The notes beneath the pieces are model-generated. The model was not told the origin of the DNA and did no database searches. It saw only the letters and a list, made by a program, of their open reading frames with translations. A stretch of 64,000 bases of DNA from Odontesthes bonariensis (Eukaryota > Chordata > Actinopteri > Atheriniformes > Atherinopsidae), in the NCBI RefSeq assembly GCF_027942865.1, contig NC_134509.1, positions 8,780,254-8,844,253 of the forward strand. Reading direction: 5' to 3'. Numbering within the stretch: the first letter of the stretch is position 1; each line of letters begins with the position of its first letter. Made by a program: the position numbers and the translations under genes. Shown piece after piece: positions 23,101 to 34,968 of the stretch.

Positions 23101-26100
23101 ACTTGTTTTGGATCTACAGGGCGTGGGTAGCTTGTAATAATTTAGTCAACTATGAACTCTTCTGTACACCAAAGTATTTTTAGAGTTAAATGTGAGATAA
23201 TCTGTCCAACAAATCTCTGAAATTGGGTCACGCAACAGAAAAATGATTCCAAGCACATCAGTGCTTTACAACTAAAAAAAATTAAAAGCATCAAAGATAG
23301 AAATGACCCAATCAAAGTACAGGACTCAACCCAATGAAAATGAACCCTCAATGAACTGAAGGAAGGCGGTGAAAAACAGCCATCCAGAAGTCCTCAACAA
23401 CGATGTGACAAACTGAAGATATCAATCAGAAAAGGATTACTTCCAGCCATCGCTGCTATATGTGATTCTACAAGATATTGAGTCAAGGAATGTCATTATT
23501 TTTTATCACACAGGTTAAGCATTTTTGCTTAGATTTTCTGAGATGAATTAGGACATGGTGTACTATGGCATGTTGTTCTTCTTCTGAAGTTCTGTTTATC
23601 TCATTTTGAGACTTGTTGAGGACCAGAGGATTTTTTTTTATTTCATGATGTCCTGACACATAAAACCTTCGAATTGTAAGAAGGTGTACTTTATTTTTTA
23701 AGTGTCTGCGTAATAAAAAGAGGATATCATGAATCCGTTTATTCAAAAATGGGTATTTGATGGACTGATTCCGATTAATAGTGACAGGCATACTCTCTTG
23801 TGTCTTGGTAGATGAAGAGCCAGAGGAAGAGTTGAGTGTGGAGCAGTTGGAGCAGAAGGCGAAAGGTGGTGATGCCCGAGCTCAGGCCAGGGTGAGTGAA
23901 AGCACATGCCCAGACCAGGACTTTGGGCTGTTGCCAGTCCTGCTGGCTGACTCAGTCTGAGTTGGTGGGAGGGATTGTTTAAGTGTCTAGTGAGGCAACT
24001 TCCAAATTTTCAAGCTATAAGAGATCACCTAAATAAAGACAGGGTGTGTATGTTAGTGAAGATTACATCACATCAGCTTTAACAGGGAAGATGGATTTGG
24101 TGTCCCACACATTATAACAGATATGCACCACTGCTGACTCTTTTGTAGTACCTACAGGCTGTGACAAGACTTAATTCAAAATATGTCTAGTATGTAGTGG
24201 GTCTGTATTAATAGCACTATTGCAGAATCACTTCAAAGGAAGACACATCTCATCCCCCACAAAAGCAGACATTTGATATTAACTGTGTTAGAAGGAAGTT
24301 TCATAATTACAGTTAAGATTAGAAAACAGTCACTTGATATGTTACTGGAGCTTCAGCTGCCCCTGTTAGTCAGCCATGACAGGAACACTGACAGCAAGAG
24401 AATTATGGATCCTGTAGTCATTTGTCTACATTGAAACGCCTTATGCGACAGGAGCTTCTAAACTGGATATGCCTTTCACCACAGAAGTACTGCTGTAAAC
24501 CCAATGAGCCTTAAGATGCACCACGGGGGCCTCGGGAAGCACAAGTCATAGCTGCATTTCATTTAGGAATATCATGAACACAGCAAACTAAATTTCATTG
24601 TACATAAACATGAGCAATAATTTGATGCTCTCAAAATATCAGCAAATCAAAATGAACTGCATTAACTGGCAAGATGTTATGCAAGTGAGCATAAACCAAC
24701 ATGGATAATCAATCCAGTAACGTCAAAGATTCTTACCACATGTAAGCTGGGTAATTAATGGATGATTATTCAGCTCAATGAAAATCTTTGTGTCATAAAG
24801 TGAAATAGTTTCTTAACTTTTATGCTTTTATTGCAAACAATTTTTTTATATAGCCCTGTTTCCCTAAAAGAAATGGAACTTAGTGTAAAATAAAATGTAA
24901 TGTAGAGAATTTGAAGAGAAGGCTTTGATTTCATTACAAGATATTTCTTCAAGTTGTACTTTCATTTTATATGCTTCTTTTGAATTAGCTTTTTTCAAAA
25001 ACCTTGCTGCTGCGCCTAAAAGCAAAATATTTTCCATTTTCTGACCATTTATTTATCATTTGTGCATGTTATTCATTTTTGAATGTGCAGTTGCTTTATC
25101 GCTATGCAACCAGAGACTATATAACAAGATAACAGATGTAGTCTCTTCATGCACCATGGTCTCACACCAGAGTTACAAGTAGCTACATTGGTCCTCAGTG
25201 CAAAACATAAAAGCTCCAAAAAGAAAAAAAATGCTGTTGTTTCAGCATCGACGAGTAGCTCCCCAGTGTTGAACACTTTGGTGGAGGATATGTGTAGACT
25301 GTGGTGCTCGAGTTTCATGATGGTATTGAATGCGAAACTGAAAACCACAAACAGGATTCCGATGTAGGGTCGTTATGCTCAAAGTGTCTAAAGTGTCCCA
25401 GTCTCTTTAATGAGCTACAGAACAAGTCTCTCTGAACATTTCATCAGTATGGCTGTTTCAAAGCAGGTGGGACCCGTACCGGTGATATGTTAAAGATGTC
25501 AGTAATGTAAGTAATGTGAAATGCCACATGGAGGCGGGGTAGACTTCAGAGCTGACTCTGTCCTGAGGAGGTCAAAGGTTGAGGGTGATCATGCTTTGGT
25601 AGCCCATGATAGACCTAATTGTGTGGCATGTGTTTCTGCTGTTGTTGAGGTCTCTCTCCAACAATAACAACTTTCTGTCTTGCTGCGTCAATGTCTGGCC
25701 AAAAGGTGCCATTTATGGCCCTTGATAAAGTGCTCACATCTCCATTCACCCAGTTTTTCTTTTTTTTTTGAGAGTGACTTTATTGTCATTGTCATCACGG
25801 CATCTTCAACACATTTACTGCAATGTGATGTCACCAATTATTCCTAAAGACTGATGTGGCTCTCCCAGATGTCAGCATCTCTGAACATCTGCCAGTCTGC
25901 CACCCCCCTGATTATCCCTAAGCAACAAGCCCCATTAATGCCAACACACAGTCCTCCTTTCCTCCTCTTATCTGAGTCTTGTGTTCTAGGCCCATCGAGG
26001 CTCTTTGCTTGAAATGTTTTAATAGAGCCAGATCTCTGTATAGATGTGGGCACAACAGTCCCCAATTCCCTCATTGTCTCAGCCTTTGTCTCTCTCCATC

Positions 26101-29100
26101 CATCCATTTTATTCTCCTTCTACTGGACATTGTCCGAATCTAGGCTGAGAGGAGGAAATCTTCCAAATCCAAACTGATTTCCTGTCTTTCCTATCTTTCT
26201 GGGTTAATTACTGGTTGCAGTGACTTTTAGCTGGGTCACTCTGACTGTCTGGTTAAAGATGGTCTGACTATCTACTACAGTTTATCCTCTAAAAAGATAA
26301 ATACCCACTCACAATAGCAAAGCGTCACTCCAAAAACAAAAAGTGACATAAGGCAAGATGTAACATGATTGTTATAGCTTGCTTTTTTATCCCTGCCCTC
26401 TTCCACTTCATTGGGCCTTGGAGACATTTGTCTCGATTTATTTGCTTGTTTTGTCACAATTTTTTCTTTGTTTATCTTTTTTTTTCCTTTTTTTTTTTGT
26501 TATTCAAACATTGTTGATCATGTCCATAATCGTCATGTGATCCAAAGGCAGCAGGAAGATTTTGAGGAGTAGGTATATTATTTTAGGTTTTTATTTAATT
26601 ATGTGTTTTATTTAGAGCTTTCTTTTTATCTTCTTTGAATTTTCTTCCGTTTAAGTGTACTCTGAGTTGGTTGGTCATGTGACTGGATATTAGCGCTTAT
26701 AGTTAGGGTATAGTAAGGGAAGAAAGCCAGATGTTTTTCCATTCTTTCCTCATTTGTGATTTCAGCTGCTTGTTAGTACATGCCTTAATTGTCCTATTTT
26801 TTTATTCCATAATGTCCTGCATATTTTAATGAATAACAAGTAAGGATTGCAAGCAGGTTAGTTGTTGAAATATGTTTTAAAAAGTTGTTTGAAATTGTAT
26901 TGCTGAATTAAGTCAGGCCTTCCTTTGGAAAAGATGTCAGTGTATGTTGTTCCAAAACTTGTGAATAAAGTGTTTCTGAGCTTCAATGATGACTTAACAG
27001 AAAGAAGAAAGCCTGAAGACTTTATTTATTTTATGTTCATTCTATGCCATCCTTTGAAAACTATTGAAAAAAAAGCATTGGCTGCAGTGACAAAATGAAA
27101 TGGTTTTCTTGAATGGGACTTCTTGAGCCCAGTTTTTCATTCCTTCCACAGCGATTTAACCAGTTAGAAAGATTTACATCGGAACTGCTCAGCCTCATGA
27201 GGATTTTTCTTTTCATTCCAGTGTTTTTGAAAACAGAATCACATCTTCTTTGTCGCTGAAAGTCATTAATGCTGATGAATCTACCCTTTTACCTCTCCAC
27301 TGTATTTCAGCTCGGTCAGCACTACTTGATTCTGGCTGAAGAGAAGGACACAGAACTGAATAATCACCTGGCTGTTATTTGGCTGATTAAAGCAGCTAAA
27401 CAGGGCCGAAAAGGTGCAGCAAGAATACTGCAGCGCTGCTGGATCCAGAGAAAAGGTTCAAATTTACTAAATTCACTACTTGCATCTTTGCACCTGTCTT
27501 TATGTGTCTTTATGTTAGCAGTTCGATAACTGTCTACCATTTTGGACCAGGAATCACCCCAGAGAATGAGGAAGAGGTGCGCAAATTGTCAACCGAGAGT
27601 AAGTTTGAGCTGGCAGTCCGCAAAGCAGCCATGATGATGTACTGGAGACTCAACCCAGACAAAAAGAAGAAGGTGGCTGTATGTGAGATGCTGCAAAATG
27701 TCAGCCAGGTCAACACTATGCAGGGTAGGAGGCCCACTCACTGACATTTGAATGAATATGCCATCAATCTGTGACAACAATCCTGTATGGGGCAGTACAG
27801 ACTACTCAAAGTGTTGCAGTATGCTGTGATACGTTAGCACCATTTGTGATTTCAATGTTTGCAGCTGTCTATGTTAACAGTATCACATTACAGGTAGGCA
27901 CTCAGGGAAATGTTTGAAACTCACTGGTGCTGTGATCATTCCTCTTCAACAGGGGGCATTGCAAACAGGATTCCTGTTCCAACTTCAGGCCAAACCCAGA
28001 AAGTGCTGGAGAGCATGGTCAGCAATGACTGTAGGTATTCAAAAAGAGTGAAAAAGAGACACAATATACAGTAAATATTTTCTATAACTGCACACTTTTT
28101 GTCCTCCCAGCCAATCAGCTTGTGGACGTGGATGACTTTGTTGAGATGACTAAAAAGTATGCACAAGGTATTGTCCCATCGGTTCCCATGAATGGCAGCC
28201 AGGCCAAAGGCAAAACTGAAAAACCGCTTGAGAGTGACAGGAAGGTAAAGATACCCTGTTAGCCAGGATGGAAATAATCTGTTATCATCAAAAGACAGTT
28301 ACTTGGATTCTTGATTTAAAACATTTGATCAAGCACAGATGTGAGGTCATGAATGTGTTTGTGGCTGTTTTAAAGCTCAAGACTGAGCTGGTCCAAACAG
28401 GACACAAGAAGCTCAACAAGCATTCGTGGAGTTTTGACTGTAGTGGGATGTTGGACACGGGGCACACGGGTGCTATTCAAAAAGCCATGGACATGAAGTC
28501 GCGCTTGATGGTATCCCGATCTTATGTCATTTCTAATCATCTTGTTAGTTTGTATGCTTGTTCATGTTGTTGATCCACCTTTGTATCTGTGCCTTTTCGC
28601 TTCAGATGCTGCAGTATCCACTGCATGCACTTCTTGATATGAAGGAGCACCTAATTGACTGGACATCACGGGCTGGTGTCCTGTGGCTGAGCACCATCAT
28701 CCCCACCCATCACGTCAACGCCCTCATTTTCTTCTTCATCATTAGCAACCTGACAATTGACTTGTTTGCTTTTGTTATCCCTCTGCTTGTCTTCTACCTC
28801 TCCTTCATCTCTATGATCATCTGCACTCTGCGAGTTTTCCAGAGCAGCAAGGTGAATGTTATTAGCCCTTCTGAGAGCTTTGGTTAATTTTGTGATGGGG
28901 ATTATGTAGCATGTAATGTAAAAGGCCATTTTTTCTACACACATTCCACAAGTTCAAAACATATAAACATGGATCCATATAAATTTCAGGTGATTTTCAG
29001 AAATGCAACCTACACGTTGTATCAGAGCGTGTTTGGTGACATGATCTTGAGAAAAAGGATTGAAACATGAACACATTACATTACATTACATTATGGTCAT

Positions 29101-32100
29101 TTTGCAGACGCTTTTAACCAAAGCGACTTACAATAAGTGCATTCAACATCGGTAGGCAAAAGAACTTCAGGTCACAAGAAATCATAAGTGCATTTCCTTC
29201 CAAAACCAAACGGCTAAGAGCAAAACTAGTGCTAGACTAAGTGCGATAAGTCAGGTACCTCAGCCTCTCACCAACTGCACACCAGTCACAGCGGGGTGGG
29301 GATGCAAACCCTGGTTTGGGTAGGGGAAGAAATAAAAGAGGTAAGAAAAGCAGGAATGGGATTCAAACCCTGGTTCGGGTAGGGGGTAATGAAAATATAG
29401 AGGGTGTCAGTGGTGGAGGAAACAATAAGTGCGTAAGGAACTTGGACGGAGCAGGTGATGTCCTAAGAGGGCGGATCTGGGTAGTGTTTCCTGAAGAGGT
29501 GGGTTTTCAGCCTGCGGCGAAAGATGGGCAACGACTCAGCTGTCCTGATATCAGTCGGGAGATCGTTCCACCATCGGGGTGCCAGAACAGAGAAAAGCCG
29601 TGACCGTGTCGCTCGTGCGCAGGGACCCCTGAGTGACGGGGCAGCCAGGCGCCTGGTGGCCGCAGAGCGAAGTGGTCGGGCAGGGGTGTAGGGCTTGACC
29701 ATAGCCTGGAGGTATGAAGGAGCTGTTCCTTCCACTGCCCTGTAGGCTAGCACCAGAGTCTTAAACTGGATGCGAGCAGCTACAGGGAGCCAGTGTAGAG
29801 AGCGGAGAAGGGGAGAGGTGTGGGAGAACTTGGGGAGGTTGAACACCAGACAAGCAGCAGCTTTCTGAACCAGCTCCAGGGGTCTGATGGCAGAAGCCGG
29901 GGCGCCAGCAAGGAGGGAGTTGCAGTAGTCCAGGCGGGAGATGACAAGAGCCTGGATGAGCGCCTGTGCTGCCTTGTCGGTGAGGAAGGGGCGAATCCTC
30001 CGGATGTTGTAGAGGAGGAATCGGCAGGAACGGGTCACTGATGCGATGTTTGGCAAGAACGACAGTTGGTCGTCCAGGGTCACACCCAGATTCCTCGCGG
30101 TCCGGGTTGATGTCACCACGGAGTCATCCATGGTGATGGCCAGATCTCGGAATGGGCAACCCTTCCCCGGGAGAAACACCAGCTCAGTCTTGTCCAGGTT
30201 GAGCTTAAGGTGGTGCATCGACATCCACCCCGAGATGTCTGCCAGGCACGCAGCAATGCGTGCTTCCACTTGGGTGTCAGAAGGGGGAAAAGACAGAATC
30301 AGCTGGGTGTCGTCTGCATAGCAGTAGTAGGAAAAGTTATGGGAGTGGATGACAGAACCAAGAGATGATGTGTAGAGGGAGAAAAGAAGAGGACCCAAGA
30401 CCGAACCTTGGGGAACCCCAGTGGTGAGCCTACGTGGCTTCGACACAGACCCTCTCAGTGTGACCTGGTAGGAGCGATCTGTCAGGTAGGATGAGAACAT
30501 GGAGAGTACGGAGCCAGAAACCCCCATTCCCTCCAGGGTAGAGAGAAGGATGTCGTGGTTCACTGTGTCAAATGCTGCAGACAGGTCCAGGAGAATCAAG
30601 ACAGAGGAGAGAGAGTTGGCTCGAGCAGTTTGGAGTGACTCAGTTACTGCTAGGAGGGCCGTCTCAGTTGAGTGGCCCACCTTGAACCCGGACTGGTAGG
30701 GATCCAAGAGGTTGTTCTGATGGAGGTAAGAGGACAGTTGTTTAAAGACAGCACGTTCAAGAGTTTTGGACAGAAAGGGTAGAAGGGATACCGGTCTGTA
30801 ATTCTTGATCTCTGAAGGGTCAAGAGCTGGTTTCTTTAGAAGAGAAGTGACTCTGGCAGTCCTGAAAGCAGAAGGAAAAGAGGCTGATGTCAAAGATGTG
30901 TTAATGAGGTGGGTCAGGTAAGGAAGAAGATCAGGTGCAGCAGAATGAAGGAGAGGGGAAGGGACTGGGTCAAGGGAACATGTGGTGGGGCGGCTGGATG
31001 TTACAATGTGAAGGACCTCATTTGCAGAGAGGGGAGAGAAGTGTGACAGAGAGGGAGGTGAGGGAGAGGGTGGTAGAGAGGGAGGAGTGGGAGAGCGACA
31101 GGTGTGGGTGGTGTGGACAGCTGGGACGTGAGGGTAGGAAGATCGGATATTGTTAACCTTCTTGTCAAAGAAGTCGGCGAAATCGTCAGGGATGTTTGGA
31201 AGTTTTTTGGGGTTGGAAGCAGAAGTTTGAATTTTGTTACAGAAGAAGGCAGTTTTTGCAGCAGAGAGAGAGGAGGAAAAAGTGGAAAGCAAGGACTGGA
31301 AGGCAAGAAGGTCCTCAGGGAGTTTACTTTTCCTCCATTTGCGCTCAGCTGCCCTCACGCTCCGCCTCTCAGTACGCACTGAGTCCGACAGCCAAGGGGC
31401 AGGTGGAGCTGAGCGTGCAGGCCTGGAGGTGAGGGGTCAGAGTTTGTCCAGAGAGGAGGACAGGGTGGAGAGAAGAAGATCAGTAGAAGTGTCAGGGGAA
31501 AGAAGAGAAAAAGATTCAGGGGCAGGCAGAGCAGAGAGAACAGAAGAGGAGACGTCAGTGGGGTAGAGAGAGCGGAGATTGGGACTGGAAAGATTCAGAC
31601 TATTAAATTTGGCCAAGATTAAAAAAAATGAAGACAGATTTTTTATAAGGTTTGACTGACAATTTGAAAGAAAATGACAAATTGATGGACTTGCACTAAT
31701 GAACTATAGGCATCATTTAGAGTCAGGCCCAAGCAGGACTGAGGAGGAGTGCTGGTTAGATGTTTGTTTCAGTTCAAAGGCAGACTGAAAATTCTCAGTC
31801 AAAACTGCAGACTGTTTAATTTCAGGCACTAAAACAAGATTGTGGCTTTCAAGAAGACCATGAATTTTATTGGACAAGTACTCCACAGCTTATTCAGCCA
31901 AACAAAGGCCTGAGGATGACTTAATAATGACATAGCTCTCTCTTTCACTTGACTTAAATCCTGTTGCAGCCTTTTTGGATTTAGATTTACAGTGATTAAG
32001 GACAGTACACCTCTCTGAACGGATTTTGTCATTCTGTGGTTGCTCCTTTAATTAAAGTTAAAACATGCAAGGCCATAAGTGGTATATGCCATTTAGGGTT

Positions 32101-34968
32101 ACACATTTGTTGCACAAAAAACTGAGAATGAATGAATGAGTTTGGAAAAATGCTATGTAACATAGTTAAAGTTACTTAAAAATAATGTACACTAAGATAA
32201 ACCCCTAACAGAGAAAAAAACAAAATGCCTTGAACATTCATGTTTCAGGTTTAAACACATTTTGCGCTTGAATTTGTTCAACAATTAAATCATTCCTTAC
32301 AAAATGCAAGTGTTGAGTTGATATAATATAACTTGAACAAATAAAATCAGATTAAATTCTAACAAAGAGGCCATTAGATATTCATAAGTAGCATGTGATA
32401 TAAGTATAGATAATGTCTGAAAATCTTTCCTGTTTTTTTTCCAGACTTGGGAGAACTTCAGAGCTCTGACCTCTTTGCTGACGCGTTTCGAACCCAGCCT
32501 TGATGTGGAGCAAGCAGAGACCAACTTTGGCTGGAACAACCTTGAGCCATACCTGTATTTCATCTTCTCTGTCTTCTTTGTCATTTTTTCCTTCCCTGTT
32601 GCTGACAAGAAATGGATTCCTTGTTCTGAGCTCTCCACCGTAGCCATATTTTTTACTGCAGTCAGCTACGGAAGCCTCAGCCCAACTGCTGCATCATATG
32701 CACGCCGGGCGATGTTCATTGAGGTATATAACATGACCGATTAACATGGAGCTGGGATACAGACGTAGTTTTTTTACAAAAGATAAAATACACTTTATTG
32801 ATCCTACAGTGAGGAAAGTTCACTGTTACAGCAGCTCAAAGAGACAGGGGTGCAAATTGTGCATATGTTTTGTATCTTGTATGTTATATTCATGCACGTG
32901 TGAAAACACATTTATTTCTGGCAAAAATGTGATTCATACTTTTTTTTAGTTTATCCTTACATGCAGACATCACAATTTGATTTGTACTTTAAGTTGTTTT
33001 CACAAATTCAATGACGGTGATACAAGCTACTGAACCTGTGTCACTATCCTAGCTCCAGATTTAAGGATCACAATCAGTTTTTCACTTTGCTACATATTAA
33101 ATATTCATTGTCAGTGTATTTTAGCTGTAATTATCATCACAGCTACAATTTTTAATCATAAACCATGTTTTAAATATGAGAAGAATTGAAAATTCAAGTG
33201 TCTTGTTTGTGCTTGCAGTTGTATTGCCAGAGGAAGATGATCAGAAACATAGGCTACCCATCATGGCTTGCAATAATGTTTCAAAGACATTTCACAGTTT
33301 TCTCTCTTCAGTGGGCCAAAACGTGCAGAATCATAGCCTTTTTTATGTATTTCAATGAGACTACTAATGAAGCAGAGTAAATTTTGAGTCAATATATTAC
33401 TTGATTACAAGATTTAATTGATTCATTCATTTAAAAAATTGATTATCTTTTTTCAATTCAGGTGGCATCAAATCTGTGTTGCCTGACCCAGTTACTGCCT
33501 CAAAACATGAAGATACTTCGCTTCCTGGGACACACCTTCACCACTTTGCCACTTGGGGAGTCTGTGGTGCTGAAGCTCAGTCTGCCCTGTCTTCTCTATG
33601 TTTACCTGTTCTACCTGTTCTTCAGGTGAGTGGAGCATGTTCTGTTCGACACACTGACTATTTCTATCATAATGATCAGTTTTAAGCAGTATTAGCACTC
33701 CTCTCTGCCTTGATTCGACACGTTGTGCCAGAAGTATTTAAAGTGTTTTTTATCCTCCCCTGTCCCTCTTTTTTCTTCCTTTCAGCATGGCAAGAACGCG
33801 CGGTTTCCGGGGAACTTACTGCTTTTTGATTCCGTACCTTGTGTGCTTCATGTGGTGTGAGTTCTCAGTGGTCCTCCTCCGGAATTCCTCTGCTGTGGGC
33901 TTAATCCGCACTTGTGTAGCTTACTTTCTTTTCCTGTTTGCACTGCCTGTTCTGGCATTTGGCCTCGCCATTATGCTCTTCATCCAGCTCTTCAAGTGGT
34001 TCCTCGGGCTGGAACTGACAAAGATGATTGTGACCTTGGTGTTATGTGCGATCCCGGTCACCCTGCGGCTTTGGACACGGTTCAGCACGTCTATTCTGGA
34101 TGTCTCCCGCTTAGTGACACACCGCAGTGGCCCAGTAAAGGTCTTATTGCTCTGTATATCTATGGTAATCCTGTTCTCCTCGGTCTATGTGTACCACGCA
34201 GAGGGACAGAAGATGTACAACTCCACCTTGACCTGGAGCCAGTACAGCCAGGCTTGTGGACCCCCTTCCTGGGAAACAAAAGGCATGGCACATACACAGA
34301 TATTCTGTAGTCACTTGCATGGACACCGAGTCACCTGGGCTGGGCGTTTCAAGAGCGTCCGTGTAGCCGAGATAGATAACGGGGCAGAGTCTGTTATCAA
34401 CATGTTGCCGGTGTTCATGGGAGATTGGCTGCGCTGCCTGTATGGTGAGACGTATCCCATATGTGAGCCAAAAAATGATACATTTGCAAACCCAACAGCC
34501 GCAGAAGAAGCGACCAGGTCCGCACCGTCCACTGTTCCACTGCACATGCTGCTTCAAATGCAGGAGGAGGAGGAGTTGTGTCAAGCCAATGCGCTGGCCA
34601 AACAAACCTGCCATCTTAAGCGCTTTGACAGCTACCGATTTGAGGTGACAGTGGGGATGATCTGGACTCCAGAGGACTCAGCCAGGGACATAATTCTGAT
34701 GGCCAGCCATGAGTTTAGACAAGTTCTGCTAAATCTGAAACCTGGAAATATGGTGGAATTCAGCACTACACTGGAGGGCCGTCTGGGATCAAGAGCTCCA
34801 GCCTTTGAGCTGAAGGCTATCCATTGTCTAGATTGTGTTTCTTTGCGGCTGACTGGAGGCAGGCAGGTGAAGATAGAAAGAGACTGGAGGCGTACCACAA
34901 TGAGGGCTCTGAAATTTGCCTTTGATTTTTTCTTCTCACCTTTCTTATCAGCAAAAATCCGTGCCTGA
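20122..34968 (+). CDS. wfs1: Wolframin (ER transmembrane glycoprotein)
   Basis: Wolframin sits in the ER membrane and supports calcium balance, the unfolded-protein response and secretory-granule function. Coding exons: 20122-20683, 23812-23891, 27311-27455, 27551-27724, 27953-28030, 28111-28244, 28606-28851, 32445-32723, 33462-33625, 33786-34968. They total 3045 bases, 1014 residues (human 890). Residues 1-187 are a Ser/Pro-rich cytosolic head, longer than in human. Residues about 190-265 form the Sel1-like part ([30 protein letters not shown]). From about 400 on there are many hydrophobic segments with strong identity ([29 protein letters not shown]). The luminal C-terminus keeps the glycosylation sequon in MYNSTLTW, and the protein ends [17 protein letters not shown]. 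The luminal part has an insertion near [13 protein letters not shown]. The transmembrane part, a single exon in human, is split by three introns here. The exon 4 donor (GTTCAA) is weak but frame-consistent. Teleosts have two copies (a and b); I cannot say which this is. Confidence 0.95.
21890..22500 (+). repeat. Tc1-like transposon pseudogene in wfs1 intron
   Basis: Plus-strand reading gives the transposase start [19 protein letters not shown], then LVISKQL, then [16 protein letters not shown]. About 200 bases on, a catalytic-region piece reads [12 protein letters not shown] at about 22380-22415. The family has Trp-Thr-Asp-Glu there, so the second catalytic Asp is lost, and a TGA precedes it. 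It is the same family as the antisense fragment at about 18 kb. Confidence 0.7.
22565..22830 (+). repeat. Possible interspersed repeat of the 'CCTAACCATGATT' type
   Basis: The phrase 'CATTGTAAAAA(C/T)AAT' occurs twice (about 22571 and 22761), each followed by forms of 'CC..C.ATGATTGTTTTCTAA' or 'CCCTAACCATGATTAGG'. 'CTAACCCTAACCAAGTAAT' lies between them. This looks like a degenerate tandem of a fish repeat unit. I recall similar sequence in other fish but cannot name the family. Confidence 0.3.
29076..31610 (-). mobile_element. L2-type LINE inserted antisense in wfs1 intron 7-8
   Basis: The element lies on the strand opposite to wfs1, between coding exons 28606-28851 and 32445-32723. Its 3' UTR ends (minus strand) with 'GTAAGTCGCTTTGGTTAAAA' and 'GCGTCTGCAAAATGACCAT', then a TGTAA/ATTAC tandem tail at about 29076-29095. 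The 5' end is truncated near 31.6 kb: only the stretch between endonuclease and reverse transcriptase, plus the RT and the C-terminus, is left. A second, older tail of the same type is at about 53.3 kb. Confidence 0.85.
29463..31379 (-). CDS. Reverse transcriptase ORF of the L2-type LINE (5'-truncated)
   Basis: There are 638 open codons with no internal stop. In order: [20 protein letters not shown] (RT domain start), [32 protein letters not shown] (catalytic Asp in AAFDTV), [16 protein letters not shown], and [12 protein letters not shown] with the YxDD catalytic pair. A C-terminal region shares '[12 protein letters not shown]' and '[20 protein letters not shown]' with the 18.4 kb LINE. The reading frame continues upstream of the nominal start (a GTG), giving [17 protein letters not shown], until a TGA at 31437-31439. 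That TGA and the missing endonuclease show that the copy is not autonomous. The long open RT frame suggests a fairly recent insertion. Confidence 0.85.
   Translation of the reverse strand: MRTERRSVRAAERKWRKSKLPEDLLAFQSLLSTFSSSLSAAKTAFFCNKIQTSASNPKKLPNIPDDFADFFDKKVNNIRSSYPHVPAVHTTHTCRSPTPPSLPPSPSPPSLSHFSPLSANEVLHIVTSSRPTTCSLDPVPSPLLHSAAPDLLPYLTHLINTSLTSASFPSAFRTARVTSLLKKPALDPSEIKNYRPVSLLPFLSKTLERAVFKQLSSYLHQNNLLDPYQSGFKVGHSTETALLAVTESLQTARANSLSSVLILLDLSAAFDTVNHDILLSTLEGMGVSGSVLSMFSSYLTDRSYQVTLRGSVSKPRRLTTGVPQGSVLGPLLFSLYTSSLGSVIHSHNFSYYCYADDTQLILSFPPSDTQVEARIAACLADISGWMSMHHLKLNLDKTELVFLPGKGCPFRDLAITMDDSVVTSTRTARNLGVTLDDQLSFLPNIASVTRSCRFLLYNIRRIRPFLTDKAAQALIQALVISRLDYCNSLLAGAPASAIRPLELVQKAAACLVFNLPKFSHTSPLLRSLHWLPVAARIQFKTLVLAYRAVEGTAPSYLQAMVKPYTPARPLRSAATRRLAAPSLRGPCARATRSRLFSVLAPRWWNDLPTDIRTAESLPIFRRRLKTHLFRKHYPDPPS
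32770..32855 (+). repeat. Interspersed repeat tail in wfs1 intron
   Basis: The phrase 'TACACTTTATTGATCCTACA' followed by 'GTGAGGAAAGTTCACTGTTA' and 'CAGCAGCTCAAAGAGACAGG' is a diverged copy of a very common fish repeat end ('ctttattgatccca.agtggggaaatt'). No coding part is visible. Confidence 0.4.

Noticed and set aside
33176-33380. Open frames after a good-looking acceptor (GCTTGCAG) at about 33218 that could be a wolframin exon
   Set aside because: The translation ([16 protein letters not shown]...) has no similarity to wolframin. The next exon at 33462 joins exon 32445-32723 in phase with strong similarity, so this stretch is intronic.
33912-34614. Long open frames in other frames and on the minus strand over the last wfs1 exon
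   Set aside because: They are shadows of the 1.2-kb conserved wolframin exon and show no similarity of their own.
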